The notes below the pieces were generated by a model. That model was not told the DNA's origin. It ran no database searches and saw nothing but the letters and a program-made list of their open reading frames with translations. The position numbers were made by a program, and so were the translations under genes. DNA of 64,000 nucleotides from Pseudoalteromonas sp. CO133X (GTDB taxonomy: Bacteria; Pseudomonadota; Gammaproteobacteria; Enterobacterales; Alteromonadaceae), in contig SGPE01000029.1 in assembly GCA_004208945.1 (NCBI GenBank), positions 186,001 to 250,000 of the forward strand. The letters run 5' to 3'. Numbering within the stretch: the stretch's first letter is position 1; every line of letters starts with the position of its first letter. This document shows positions 1 through 8,717 of the stretch, piece by piece.

Positions 1-338
1 ATGACCAAGTTGCGAACATGCTAAAAGACTCAATGAGTAATGCCAAAGACGACATGCAAGCGCGTATGCTTAAAGAGCAGCAAGTTGAAGCGTTACGCGT
101 TGTTGAAGCACTAGAAGCATCACTGGCAACTGACAGTGCATTACTTGATGAACAAGAATTAGCTGCGTTAAAAGCAGAAATTGCTAAACTTGTTGCGGTA
201 CGCGAAAGCGCAACAACACCGGCAGAAATTAAAGCAGCAATTGAAGCTGTCGACAATGCAAGTAGCGAATTTGCTGCGCGTAGAATGGATGCATCAATCA
301 AAAAAGCGCTGCAAGGGCAGTCAGTAGACGAAGTTTAA
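1..338 (+). CDS. hscA: HscA, Fe-S cluster assembly chaperone (C-terminal fragment)
   Basis: This is the C-terminal end of the Hsp70-type chaperone HscA, which with HscB helps transfer Fe-S clusters from the IscU scaffold. The reading frame is open from base 3, so the gene is cut by the window start and its true start lies upstream. The visible ~112 residues are the helical lid after the substrate-binding domain, with the pattern [19 protein letters not shown] and a long Ala/Glu-rich helix. The stop at 336-338 is 11 bases before fdx, matching the hscB-hscA-fdx order of the gammaproteobacterial isc operon. The ATPase domain is not in view. The call rests on the lid sequence plus the fdx neighbour. 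Confidence 0.9.
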   Translation, partial: DQVANMLKDSMSNAKDDMQARMLKEQQVEALRVVEALEASLATDSALLDEQELAALKAEIAKLVAVRESATTPAEIKAAIEAVDNASSEFAARRMDASIKKALQGQSVDEV

Positions 339-349
339 CGAGGTAAGGT

Positions 350-688
350 ATGCCACAAATTATTTTTCTTCCACACGAAGAGTTATGCCCAGAAGGCGCT
401 GCAATTGAAGCTCCTACAGGCGAAACCGTATTAGATGTTGCGCTTAAAAATGGTATTAGTATTCCGCATGCCTGTGAAAAGTCATGCGCGTGTACAACAT
501 GCCACTTAATTATTCGTGAAGGCTTTGATTCTTTAGATGAAAGTGATGAGCTAGAAGACGACATGTTAGATAAAGCATGGGGTCTTGAGCCTGAGTCTCG
601 TCTTGGTTGCCAAGCAATTATTAAAGACGAAGATCTGGTAGTTGAAATTCCAAAGTATAATCTCAATATCGTTAATGAAGAGCATTAA
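350..688 (+). CDS. fdx: ISC-type [2Fe-2S] ferredoxin
   Basis: This is an adrenodoxin-type [2Fe-2S] ferredoxin that supplies electrons for Fe-S cluster assembly in the ISC pathway. At 112 residues it has the usual length. The cluster ligands are Cys42, Cys48, Cys51 and Cys87, in the pattern HACEKSCACTTC followed by LGC. An additional Cys46 is also typical of bacterial ISC ferredoxins. The acidic stretch ESDELEDDMLDKAWGLEPES is the conserved partner-docking region. The gene follows hscA directly and is closed by a strong terminator, so it is the last gene of the isc operon here. No iscX follows. Confidence 0.96.
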   Translation: MPQIIFLPHEELCPEGAAIEAPTGETVLDVALKNGISIPHACEKSCACTTCHLIIREGFDSLDESDELEDDMLDKAWGLEPESRLGCQAIIKDEDLVVEIPKYNLNIVNEEH

Positions 689-710
689 TTCTTAACGGCT
701 TTGAATACCT

Positions 711-750
711 AAAAACCGCTGTAGTTGCTTGGTCTCTACAGCGGTTTTTT
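711..750 (+). terminator. Rho-independent terminator after fdx
   Basis: The arms AAAACCGCTGTAG and CTACAGCGGTTTT form a perfect stem around an 11-base loop and are followed by T-rich sequence. It ends the isc operon and lies just before the ribosome binding site of the dehydrogenase gene. A TTG at 729 lies inside this terminator, which argues against it as a start for the next gene. Confidence 0.9.
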
Positions 751-782
751 GTTTTTTGCGGTCCGCTTTACTAGGAGGTTTT

Positions 783-2210
783 ATGTCTGATTTAGTTTTT
801 TCTGATTCGTTTATCGATGGTGACTTTTATTCTACGAGCCAGCGTTTTAGTGTAGATAACCCTGCAACCGGACAAGCAATTACCGATGTGTCTGATATTG
901 ATGAAGCTGGGGTTGAGCTGGCCATTAAACGTGCTGACGAGGCATTTAGCAAGCTAAAACAAACAACGGCGACTGAGCGTAGTGAAACGTTGCGTCGCTG
1001 GTATGAGTTGGTTATTGAGCACAAACAGCAACTTGCTGAGCTGATGACCAAAGAGCAAGGTAAACCTTTAGAAGAAGCATTAGGGGAGGTTGAATACGGT
1101 GCAGGCTTTATTAAGTGGTTTAGTGAAGAAGCAAAGCGTAGTTACGGCGACAACATACCAGCTACAGACGGCCAACATCGTCTATCAACCATAAAGCAGC
1201 CAATCGGTGTCGTTGCAGGCATTACACCGTGGAACTTCCCAATCGCCATGATCACTCGTAAGGTTGCCCCTGCATATGCAGCGGGTTGTAGTTTCGTGAT
1301 TAAACCTTCTGAGCATACCCCTTTATGTGCAATTGCTTTGGCTTACCTTGCCGATAAAGCAGGGTTTGTAAAAGGGGCATTAAATGTGGTGGTCTCGGAG
1401 AATGCTAAAATGGTTGGCGAGATCATGACCGGGTCTGAGTGTGTACGTAAGTTCACATTTACAGGTTCAACCGGTGTAGGTAAGCAGTTACTATCGCAGT
1501 GCGCATCTACAATTAAGCAAACGTCTATGGAACTTGGTGGTAATGCACCGTTTATTATTTTTGAAAATGCCGATTTAGATGAAGCTGTTGCAGGCCTTAT
1601 GGGCGCTAAATTCAGAAACGCAGGGCAAACTTGTGTCGCCGCAAACCGCATATTTGTTCAGCGTTCAGTACTTGAAACGGTGCTTGAAAAACTCACGGAC
1701 AAAGTGGCTGAGTTAAAGGTAGGTAATGGACTTGATGACGGGGTAGATATTGGCCCATTAATTTACCCTAAAGCAAAAGAGAAAGTTCAAACGCTTGTGC
1801 AAGATGCGGTTGATAAAGGTGCATCGTTAATAGGTGATAACAGCGAGCTTGAAGGTAGCTTTCAAGCACCACTAATTTTAACTGATGTGACACCACAGAT
1901 GGATATCTACCATGATGAAGTGTTTGGCCCTGTTGTGAGCATAATTGCTTTTGATGATGAACAAGAAGTCTTGCAGCTTGCTAACGATGTGCCGTATGGT
2001 TTAGCTGCGTATTTTTACAGTGAAAATATCAAGCAAGTTTATCGCGTAAGCGAAGCACTTGAATACGGCATGATTGGTATTAACGAAGGCCTCATTTCAA
2101 ACCCAGTAGCGCCATTTGGTGGTGTAAAGCAATCTGGCTTAGGCCGTGAAGGTGGTCATCAAGGATTAAATGAGTACCTTGAAGAAAAGTATCTTTGCAT
2201 TAAGGTCTAA
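783..2210 (+). CDS. gabD: NAD(P)-dependent succinate-semialdehyde dehydrogenase
   Basis: This aldehyde dehydrogenase superfamily enzyme is closest to GabD, which oxidises succinate (or glutarate) semialdehyde in GABA or lysine breakdown. The 475 residues match GabD length. The catalytic Cys284 sits in GQTCVAANR and the general base Glu250 in MELGGNAP. The cofactor-loop segment ITPWNFPIAM and the C-terminal LEEKYLCIKV also fit GabD. The ATG at 783 was chosen because GGAGG lies just upstream; an in-frame TTG at 729 falls inside the fdx terminator. No gabT or regulator is adjacent, so the substrate is inferred from family resemblance only. The gene is followed immediately by a tandem repeat array. 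Confidence 0.88.
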   Translation: MSDLVFSDSFIDGDFYSTSQRFSVDNPATGQAITDVSDIDEAGVELAIKRADEAFSKLKQTTATERSETLRRWYELVIEHKQQLAELMTKEQGKPLEEALGEVEYGAGFIKWFSEEAKRSYGDNIPATDGQHRLSTIKQPIGVVAGITPWNFPIAMITRKVAPAYAAGCSFVIKPSEHTPLCAIALAYLADKAGFVKGALNVVVSENAKMVGEIMTGSECVRKFTFTGSTGVGKQLLSQCASTIKQTSMELGGNAPFIIFENADLDEAVAGLMGAKFRNAGQTCVAANRIFVQRSVLETVLEKLTDKVAELKVGNGLDDGVDIGPLIYPKAKEKVQTLVQDAVDKGASLIGDNSELEGSFQAPLILTDVTPQMDIYHDEVFGPVVSIIAFDDEQEVLQLANDVPYGLAAYFYSENIKQVYRVSEALEYGMIGINEGLISNPVAPFGGVKQSGLGREGGHQGLNEYLEEKYLCIKV

Positions 2211-2212
2211 TC

Positions 2213-2579
2213 TCACGCCTACCCCCGTAGGCGTCATGCTTGCATGGCGCGTTTTACAGATTTTGCAACATGCATCTTCGCGTGAAATAAATTTCACGCC
2301 AACACCCGTAGGCGTCATGCTTGCATGGCGCGTTTTAAAGGTTTTGCAACATGCATCTTCGCGTGAAATAAATTTCACGCCTACCCCCGTAGGCGTCATG
2401 CTTGCATGGCGCGTTTTACAGATTTCACAATATGCATCTTCGCGTGAAATAAATTTCACGCCTTCCCCCGTAGGCGTCATGCTTGCATGGCGCGTTTTAA
2501 AGGTGTCGCAACATGCATCTTCGCGTGAAATAAATTTCACGCCTACCCCCGTAGGCGTCATGCTTGTATGGCGCGTTTA
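2213..2579. repeat. Tandem array of an 81-bp palindromic repeat, about 4.5 copies
   Basis: Units begin at 2213, 2294, 2375, 2456 and 2537, with only a few substitutions between copies; the fifth is partial. Each unit holds the inverted repeat CGCCTAC-cccc-GTAGGCG, a small CATGC-tt-GCATG palindrome, and at each junction the near-perfect palindrome GCGTGAAATAAATTTCACGC. Because 81 is divisible by three, both strands stay open and produce artefactual repeat ORFs. Related single units occur elsewhere in the window, so this looks like a locally amplified member of a dispersed REP/BIME-like family, not a coding region. Confidence 0.93.
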
Positions 2580-2631
2580 AATCTTCACGCGAAACAAGTT
2601 CCACGTCGATATCTTCCTGTTTATTTCCGAT

Positions 2632-2653
2632 AAAATGATAGCGCTGTCATTTT
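2632..2653. promoter_or_regulatory. LacI-type operator, probably NagR, upstream of chitobiase
   Basis: A 22-bp inverted repeat is centred on the CG of AGCGCT, with arms AAAATGATAGC and GCTGTCATTTT and a single mismatched pair. A very similar site precedes the GlcNAc transporter gene at 5561-5580. A central CG within an even palindrome is typical of LacI-family operators, and this consensus resembles the NagR sites known in Alteromonadales chitin/GlcNAc regulons. The regulator gene is not in this window, so its identity is inferred. Confidence 0.7.
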
Positions 2654-2745
2654 AGTTTTTATATGATAGGTATGAATAATAAACAAAAATGACAAGTAAT
2701 ACGGAAAAAATACCGTAAACTCAGGGCATAAACGAGGAGAAAGTA

Positions 2746-5394
2746 ATGGGTTTTAAAAAGTCTGCACTCGCTGCAATGATAATGGCAGCGCCTATAATGG
2801 CAAACGCGGCACTCACACAGTCGCAGGTAAATCAGTTTGCTAAAGATACCGAGTTACTGTTTTCAGTTGAAGATAACTTTCGTAATAGAGACGCGGGCTT
2901 TTTAGGAAAAATCACCCTTAATAACCGCTCTGATGTTGCGTTACCTGCAGGCGAAAGTGATTGGCAACTTTATATCCATTCGGTTCGTAAAATTTCAACA
3001 GAGCATGTCGCAGGTCTTAATATTGAACATGTTAATGGTGACTTACATCGTCTTGTGCCAACCCGTTCATTTAAAGGGTTAGCGGCAGGGGAAAGTTTAG
3101 ATATTCCTTTCGATGCGCAAGTGTGGATTGTTGCATACAGTGATTTTATGCCGCGTGCATTTTTTGTAGCAGGTAAGAGTAAGCCAGCCATCTTTGCCAA
3201 TACAGACACTGAGGACTTTAAAGAGTTTGTTACGCCGTTCACTCGTGATAACCAACTATACCGTTACAACGAACCAAAAGATTTATCTGTTTTGGCAACG
3301 GCAAAAGTGCGTTTTGAAAGAAACAAGGAAGGTAAAGTCGAAGTAAGTAAAGAGGATGCATTAAAACGAATTATTCCAAAACCGCAAAAAGTTGATTTTA
3401 ACCGTGGTACAACAACACTAAACAGTGATTGGCAAATTAGTTACCAAGGCCAGCTTAAACATGAAGTCATGGTCTTCATGCAAGACCTACAAGATGACTA
3501 TGGAATTAGTTTAAAAGCTCAACCTGACCATATAAGCCTTGGCAAAGAAAAAATCATTCGCCTAAACGTTGATCCTTCTTTAAATACAGGTAAAGCAGAA
3601 AGCTATACACTGGAAATTGACGATGATGTCATTAATATCGTAGGCAGTGATAATGCTGGCGTATTTTATGCGATGCAAAGTGTATTAAACTTAATTCCAG
3701 CAGGCAGTAAAGACTCTGCAAATTTACCACGTCTTGAATTAGAAGATGCTCCGCGTTATGGCTGGCGTGGCATGCATTACGATAACGGTCGTAACTATCA
3801 TGGCAAGGAAGCCATGTTCAAACTTGTTGAGCAAATGGCTCGCTATAAAATGAATAAGCTACATTGGCACTTTTCAGAAGATGAAGGTTGGCGTCTTGAG
3901 ATCCCTGGCTTACCTGAGCTTACCGATGTTGGCGGCTATCGCTGTTTTGATTTAGAAGAGCGCGAGTGTTTATTAACGCAACTTGGTACGGGGCCATTTA
4001 AATCAGGCTCAGGTAATGGTTACTTAAAACGTGATGAATTTGTTGAGCTATTAAAATTTGCCAAAGATCGTCATATTCAAATTATCCCAGAAGTTGAAGG
4101 ACCAGGTCATGCGCGTGCCTCAATTAAAGCAATGGAAGCGCGATACCACAACCTGCTTGAAGAAGCTGAAAAAACAGCTAAAAATAACATCAAGTCACAG
4201 TCAGCTAATAAGGAAATTCAAAAAGTAGATATTGGCCCTGCAACACAATATTTATTGACCGATCCTAAAGACACCTCTGTGTACATGACAGTTCAAAACT
4301 ACAAAGATAACTCGATGAATGTATGTATGGATTCAACCTACGCATTCTTAGATAAAGTGACCTATGAACTACAGCAGATGTACCGCGAAGCAGGTGTGCA
4401 GCTAAAAAATCTACACATAGGTGGTGATGAAGTGGGGGCTGGTTCGTGGATTGGCTCGCCGATTTGTCAGGCGCTGTTTGCTGATCCTAATAATGGTGTT
4501 GCAGGCCCTGCAGATTTAAAACCCTATTTTACTCAGCGTGTTGCGACCTTACTTGAGAAACGTGGCATCTCTCCTGGTATATGGGAAGATGGCATCATGT
4601 ATGATCGTGAAAACTCGTTTAAGCGTGATGAGTTTCCAAATAAAACCTTTACCGTTAATACGTGGGATAACATCTGGGAGTGGGGTGTTGCAGATAGAGC
4701 GTATCGCTTAGCTAATGCCGGTTACCAAGTGGTGTTATCGCATGGTACGCATTTGTATTTTGATCACCCGTACGAGGCAAACCCTGAAGAGCGTGGTTAT
4801 TACTGGGCAACCCGTTACACCGACACCAAAAAAGCGTTCAACTACATGCCAGATGATGTGTATGCCAATGCTGATTACACACGCACTCGCGAGCCAATTG
4901 TTAATCTAGAGGCGTTAGTTGGTCGCCCGTTACCTAAGCTTGAAAAACCTGAGAATATTTTAGGTATGCAAGGTCAAGTTTGGTCAGAAACAATCCGTAC
5001 CAAAGATCAAGTGCTAGCGATGATCTTCCCACGTATTTTATCGGTTGCAGAGCGTGCATGGCACAAAGCTGATTGGGAAGGGCAAAGCGTTGATAGTAAA
5101 AAACAAGCAAAAGATTGGGCGGAGTTTTCAAGTGCCGTTGGCTTAAAAGAGCTTGAAAAACTAGCTCAAGGTGGCATTAATTTACACTTGCCTGTGCCAG
5201 GTGGAGTGATTGAAAATGGTAAGCTGTATGCCAACAGCGCATTTGCTTATTTGAGCATTGAGTACACCCTCGATAACGGCCAAAGCTGGCAGTCTTATGT
5301 TGAGCCAGTAAAGGTTGATAGTAAGGCAAAAATAGCTCTGCGTACTCGCTTAAATGAGCAGCAAACCAGTCGCGTTACTTTTGTTGGAGAGTAA
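2746..5394 (+). CDS. Chitobiase / beta-N-acetylhexosaminidase (GH20)
   Basis: This secreted GH20 enzyme cleaves N,N'-diacetylchitobiose and short chitin oligomers to GlcNAc. It starts with a signal peptide (MGFKKSALAAMIMAAPIMANA) and has 882 residues, the length of classic bacterial chitobiases. The domain order is an N-terminal carbohydrate-binding CHB_HEX domain (~25-185), a GH20b domain (~210-335), the catalytic TIM barrel (~341-790) and a C-terminal Ig-like domain. The catalytic pair is Asp561-Glu562 in HIGGDE. GAGGAG precedes the ATG. A LacI-type operator lies about 95 bp upstream and a matching one controls the following GlcNAc permease, so both are probably induced by GlcNAc-derived signals. 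Periplasmic or cell-surface action is inferred. Confidence 0.93.
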   Translation: MGFKKSALAAMIMAAPIMANAALTQSQVNQFAKDTELLFSVEDNFRNRDAGFLGKITLNNRSDVALPAGESDWQLYIHSVRKISTEHVAGLNIEHVNGDLHRLVPTRSFKGLAAGESLDIPFDAQVWIVAYSDFMPRAFFVAGKSKPAIFANTDTEDFKEFVTPFTRDNQLYRYNEPKDLSVLATAKVRFERNKEGKVEVSKEDALKRIIPKPQKVDFNRGTTTLNSDWQISYQGQLKHEVMVFMQDLQDDYGISLKAQPDHISLGKEKIIRLNVDPSLNTGKAESYTLEIDDDVINIVGSDNAGVFYAMQSVLNLIPAGSKDSANLPRLELEDAPRYGWRGMHYDNGRNYHGKEAMFKLVEQMARYKMNKLHWHFSEDEGWRLEIPGLPELTDVGGYRCFDLEERECLLTQLGTGPFKSGSGNGYLKRDEFVELLKFAKDRHIQIIPEVEGPGHARASIKAMEARYHNLLEEAEKTAKNNIKSQSANKEIQKVDIGPATQYLLTDPKDTSVYMTVQNYKDNSMNVCMDSTYAFLDKVTYELQQMYREAGVQLKNLHIGGDEVGAGSWIGSPICQALFADPNNGVAGPADLKPYFTQRVATLLEKRGISPGIWEDGIMYDRENSFKRDEFPNKTFTVNTWDNIWEWGVADRAYRLANAGYQVVLSHGTHLYFDHPYEANPEERGYYWATRYTDTKKAFNYMPDDVYANADYTRTREPIVNLEALVGRPLPKLEKPENILGMQGQVWSETIRTKDQVLAMIFPRILSVAERAWHKADWEGQSVDSKKQAKDWAEFSSAVGLKELEKLAQGGINLHLPVPGGVIENGKLYANSAFAYLSIEYTLDNGQSWQSYVEPVKVDSKAKIALRTRLNEQQTSRVTFVGE

Positions 5395-5400
5395 TGTTTA

Positions 5401-5548
5401 AGGTATGTCGCGCGAAATAAATTCGCGCCTATTATATGGCGCGTTTTTAACGGTTGCTAAGTGTGGTATCTTCGCGCGAAATAAATTCGCGCCTACGTGA
5501 TGTGTTTTAGCGGTTTCACAATGTGTACCTTTGCGTGAGTTAAGCTCA
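5401..5548. repeat. Two degenerate copies of the dispersed palindromic repeat
   Basis: Two units start at 5410 and 5474 with the palindrome GCGCGAA-ataaa-TTCGCGC followed by CCTA and a GCGCG/GTTTT segment, then a weak third part up to about 5548. They are a variant (GCGCG instead of GCGTG) of the 81-bp unit at 2213-2579 and lie between the chitobiase and permease genes, upstream of the permease operator. Confidence 0.8.
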
Positions 5549-5560
5549 TATCTAAAAGAA

Positions 5561-5580
5561 ATATGTCAGCGCTGTCATTT
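5561..5580. promoter_or_regulatory. LacI-type operator, probably NagR, upstream of nagP
   Basis: The site carries TGTCAGCGCTGTCATTTT around a central CG. Eight of ten mirrored positions pair. It matches the operator at 2632-2653, sharing the core AGCGCTGTCATTTT. Its position about 100 bp upstream of the GlcNAc transporter suggests co-regulation of hydrolysis and uptake. Confidence 0.7.
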
Positions 5581-5679
5581 TTGTTGCGATAGTGTTATAA
5601 ATATTTAATATCAATTTTATATAATTAATCTAAATGAGCAGCATTGTAGGGCCAATGCATGCTGTGATTGGGAAACATT

Positions 5680-6963
5680 ATGTCAGAAACGAATAAACAA
5701 AGCAGCTTAGTGCCAATGGCAATAGTTGCGACACTGTTTTTTATTTTAGGCTTTGCCACATGGTTAAATGGCTCGTTAATGCCGTTTTTACAACAAATTT
5801 TACAGCTTTCACCGTTTCAAGCATCACTGATAATTTTCTCATTTTATATTGCAGTAACATTTACAGCGATCCCATCGGCGATGATCATTCGAAAAGTGGG
5901 CTATAAAAATGGCATGGCGCTGGGAATGGCAACCATGATGGTAGCAGGGTTATTGTTTATTCCTGCGGCTAAAACGCAAGTGTTTGCACTGTTTTTATTT
6001 GCTCAACTTGTTATGGGCGCAGGTCAAACTTTGCTACAAACAGCCGTTAATCCATACGTAGTGAGAATTGGACCAGAAGAGTCCGCGGCAGCACGCGTGA
6101 GTGTCATGGGGATACTCAACAAAGGAGCTGGGGTTATTGCACCGATTGTTTTTACCGCGCTGATTTTAAGTGATTTTACGGGGTTTGTTGGTAAAGAATT
6201 AACCCAGTCTGATATCGATGCCATGGCAAATGGTTTAATACTCCCTTATTTAGGAATGGCAATTTTTATTGGTGTACTCGGTTTTGCCGTCACTAAAATG
6301 CCATTACCAGAGCTAATCGACGATGCTGATGAGCAAAAACCAGGGCAAGTAAAGGAGGCGCTGAGCCACCCAAGCCTTGCGTTAGGTATTGTTGCATTAT
6401 TCGTTTATGTAGCTGTTGAAGTAATCGCAGGCGATACAATTGGCAGCTTCGCACTTTCATTAGGTGTCGAAAAGTATAGTGTTATGACTTCATACACCAT
6501 GGGCTGTATGGTATTGGGTTACTTTTTAGGAATTTTATTAATTCCACGCATATTGTCGCAGCAAGTTGCACTAACAATTTCTGCGATTTTGGGTTGTGCG
6601 CTTACAATCGCAATTGTTACAGTAAGCAATGAGTCTGTTTTTATTTCAACATTGCTAGGCCTAAAATCGGTACTTCCTGATACCTTATTACTCATCGCTG
6701 TGCTAGGCTTTGCTAATGCGATTGTTTGGCCAGCAGTGTGGCCGTTAGCATTATCAGGTTTAGGCAAGCTAACGAGTGTAGGCTCGGGCTTACTTGTGAT
6801 GGGTATAGCCGGTGGAGCATTTGGCCCGTTATTTTGGGGTTTGGCAAGTGGCGGAGTTAAAAGCGCTGATGCCCAACAGGCAGCCTATATTGTGATGTTG
6901 CCTTGTTATTTATTTATCCTTTTCTATGCTTTAAAAGGGCATAAAATGAAAAGTTGGAAGTAA
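5680..6963 (+). CDS. nagP: MFS N-acetylglucosamine transporter, NagP type
   Basis: This inner-membrane MFS permease belongs to the fucose-galactose-hexose symporter group and probably imports GlcNAc released by the preceding chitobiase. The 427 residues carry about 12 hydrophobic segments. The early LGFATWLNGSLMPFLQ segment and GAGQTLLQTAVNPYVV in the fourth helix region are typical of the FucP/NagP group. The ATG at 5680 is preferred over an in-frame TTG 12 bases upstream. Its operator matches the chitobiase operator. FucP-type sugars are an alternative substrate, but the operator and neighbour favour GlcNAc. Confidence 0.85.
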   Translation: MSETNKQSSLVPMAIVATLFFILGFATWLNGSLMPFLQQILQLSPFQASLIIFSFYIAVTFTAIPSAMIIRKVGYKNGMALGMATMMVAGLLFIPAAKTQVFALFLFAQLVMGAGQTLLQTAVNPYVVRIGPEESAAARVSVMGILNKGAGVIAPIVFTALILSDFTGFVGKELTQSDIDAMANGLILPYLGMAIFIGVLGFAVTKMPLPELIDDADEQKPGQVKEALSHPSLALGIVALFVYVAVEVIAGDTIGSFALSLGVEKYSVMTSYTMGCMVLGYFLGILLIPRILSQQVALTISAILGCALTIAIVTVSNESVFISTLLGLKSVLPDTLLLIAVLGFANAIVWPAVWPLALSGLGKLTSVGSGLLVMGIAGGAFGPLFWGLASGGVKSADAQQAAYIVMLPCYLFILFYALKGHKMKSWK

Positions 6964-7046
6964 TAATAAGCTTAAGGTTAAGTTATACAAACACTAACCT
7001 TGAGCTGTGAAAAGCATTTCTAGTAAATAGAAATAATCCCGTGTGT

Positions 7047-7073
7047 AATGCCACCGAAAGGTGGCATTTTTTT
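7047..7073 (+). terminator. Rho-independent terminator after nagP
   Basis: AATGCCACC-gaaa-GGTGGCATT is a 9-bp perfect stem with a GNRA tetraloop, followed by seven T residues. It closes the nagP transcript. Confidence 0.93.
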
Positions 7074-7270
7074 GTCAAAGCTAAATGGTACGAAAATTGA
7101 TGTAAAACTGCTGTACGGAAATAAGATACTTTTACTTGTTTTTTAACGACTTTTTTCGTTTTTATCCCTTCATTTTTATGATCCAAGGCCAATAATTTCA
7201 AGATTATCTCCGGCTTAGTCAACTTAGCCAAATAGCTATTTATCAAATCAAGTCTTTGTTCCTCAAACAT
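7074..7270 (-). pseudogene. Possible remnant of an unknown coding region
   Basis: Reading leftward from an ATG at 7270, the first ~45 codons look like real protein, with MFEEQRLDLINSYLAKLTKP followed by a helical, then lysine-rich stretch. After that the frame runs through the nagP terminator and loses protein character. I recognise no family. It may be a broken gene end left beside the polysaccharide block, or chance. Confidence 0.2.
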
Positions 7271-7344
7271 TATCCAAGCTTATTAAAAAAGCAAGGTGCT
7301 TACTAAATGAATGGAAGAGATGGAAATCAGGGGAACGCATTGAG

Positions 7345-7512
7345 ATGAGTACTTGTGGATATTATGCTTTGCTGGCTAACACGCTAAGGAATACCCAGCC
7401 ATTTTACCTAATTAAAAATTTAGATGAATTTAAAACGCCATCGAATATGGTAATATTCGCAAATACAGCAGATAAGCAAAATGGTATAGGCAATAGAGTC
7501 TTTATCAAGTAG
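7345..7512 (+). CDS. Small unknown ORF, 55 aa
   Basis: An ATG at 7345 opens 55 codons (MSTCGYYALLANTLRNTQPF onward) ending at TAG 7510-7512, just before the rmlB leader. There is no convincing ribosome binding site and no recognised motif. It sits in about 490 bp of AT-rich DNA with no clear gene between nagP and rmlB, so it may be a chance frame or a gene fragment. Confidence 0.2.
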   Translation: MSTCGYYALLANTLRNTQPFYLIKNLDEFKTPSNMVIFANTADKQNGIGNRVFIK

Positions 7513-7529
7513 CTATAAGTAAAAGCTTT

Positions 7530-7551
7530 AGAGCAGGGTAAGCTCTAGAGC
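7530..7551 (+). promoter_or_regulatory. Leader hairpin upstream of rmlB
   Basis: TAGAGC-agggtaa-GCTCTA forms a 6-bp stem with a 7-base loop about 20 bases before the rmlB start. No T-run follows, so it is not a terminator. It could be a 5' leader structure or an antitermination-type element. It does not match the known ops consensus. Confidence 0.3.
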
Positions 7552-7567
7552 CCCTAAAAGGATTAAA

Positions 7568-8716
7568 ATGAGATATTTAGTAACAGGTGCAGCTGGTTTT
7601 ATAGGCTCTGCGGTTATACGCCATATCATTGAAAACACAAAAGACTCCGCTATTAATGTTGATAAACTGACTTATGCAGGTAATTTAGAGTCATTGAAAT
7701 CGGTTGATTCGAGTGAGCGTTATACTTTTGAGCAGGTAGATATCTGTGACCGTGAAGAACTTGATCGCATTTTTAGGCAATATCAACCAGATGCTGTGAT
7801 GCACTTGGCTGCGGAAAGTCATGTTGATCGTTCAATTACAGGCCCTGCAGAGTTTATTCAAACAAATATAATCGGCACCTATAATTTACTTGAAGCTGCT
7901 CGTCAGTACTGGAATACATTAGAAGGTAATGTTAAAGAAAAATTTAGATTTCATCATATTTCGACAGATGAAGTGTATGGTGATCTGCCACACCCAGCAG
8001 ACCTTGCTCTGGAAGAAAATGAGCAGCAACCTCAGAGTTTGCCATTATTTACAGAGCAAACAGCTTATGCACCAAGTAGCCCATACTCTGCAAGTAAAGC
8101 ATCGAGTGATCATTTAGTAAGAGCTTGGGCTCGTACCTATAACTTTCCAACAATCGTCACCAATTGTTCAAATAATTACGGCCCTTATCATTTTCCTGAA
8201 AAGCTTATTCCATTAGTGATATTAAATGCTTTAGAGGGGAAAGAGCTGCCGATTTATGGTAAAGGTGATCAGATCCGTGATTGGTTATATGTAGAAGATC
8301 ATGCCCGTGCCTTATATAAAGTGGTGACAGAAGGAAAAGTCGGAGAAACTTACAATATTGGCGGGCATAATGAAATGCAGAATATAGAAGTCGTAAAAAT
8401 GATTTGCGATCTTTTAGATGAGTTAGCGCCAATTAAACATAAAGAGCTGAAATCGAAAGAGGGTGAATTATTAACTACATATTCTTCACTTATAAAGCAT
8501 GTAAATGACCGCCCAGGTCACGATAGACGTTACGCTATAGACTCAACCAAAATGAGCAAAGAGCTTAATTGGAAGCCACTTGAAACATTCGAAACGGGCC
8601 TTAGAAAAACAGTACTGTGGTACTTAAATAACCTCGACTGGTGTCAAAATGTGCAAGATGGTTCCTACCAACGAGAACGCCTTGGTGAAATAAATCTCAA
8701 CAAAACGGAGCAATAA
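7568..8716 (+). CDS. rmlB: dTDP-glucose 4,6-dehydratase
   Basis: This enzyme converts dTDP-glucose to dTDP-4-keto-6-deoxyglucose, the branch point to rhamnose and 4-amino-4,6-dideoxy sugars. It is an extended SDR protein of 382 residues, slightly longer than the usual ~355, with extra sequence at the C-terminal end. The Rossmann motif GAAGFIGS is at residues 7-14, STDEVYGDL is near 133-141, and the catalytic Tyr173 and Lys177 lie in YSASK. The ATG follows AAGGA. rmlA begins two bases after its stop. No rmlC or rmlD is present here; an aminotransferase follows downstream, which points to an amino-sugar product instead of rhamnose. Confidence 0.94.
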   Translation: MRYLVTGAAGFIGSAVIRHIIENTKDSAINVDKLTYAGNLESLKSVDSSERYTFEQVDICDREELDRIFRQYQPDAVMHLAAESHVDRSITGPAEFIQTNIIGTYNLLEAARQYWNTLEGNVKEKFRFHHISTDEVYGDLPHPADLALEENEQQPQSLPLFTEQTAYAPSSPYSASKASSDHLVRAWARTYNFPTIVTNCSNNYGPYHFPEKLIPLVILNALEGKELPIYGKGDQIRDWLYVEDHARALYKVVTEGKVGETYNIGGHNEMQNIEVVKMICDLLDELAPIKHKELKSKEGELLTTYSSLIKHVNDRPGHDRRYAIDSTKMSKELNWKPLETFETGLRKTVLWYLNNLDWCQNVQDGSYQRERLGEINLNKTEQ

Positions 8717-8717
8717 T

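Noticed and set aside
729..782. Extended N-terminus of the dehydrogenase from TTG 729
   Set aside because: It lies inside the fdx terminator and has no ribosome binding site; GGAGG is correctly placed for ATG 783.
2213..2579. Possible CRISPR array
   Set aside because: The whole 81-bp unit is repeated including the would-be spacers; spacers do not differ, and there are no cas genes.
2166..2580. Overlapping 131-136 codon ORFs on both strands across the tandem array
   Set aside because: They exist only because the 81-bp period is divisible by three. The translations are perfect repeats with no start context, and the DNA is palindromic and related to non-coding copies elsewhere.
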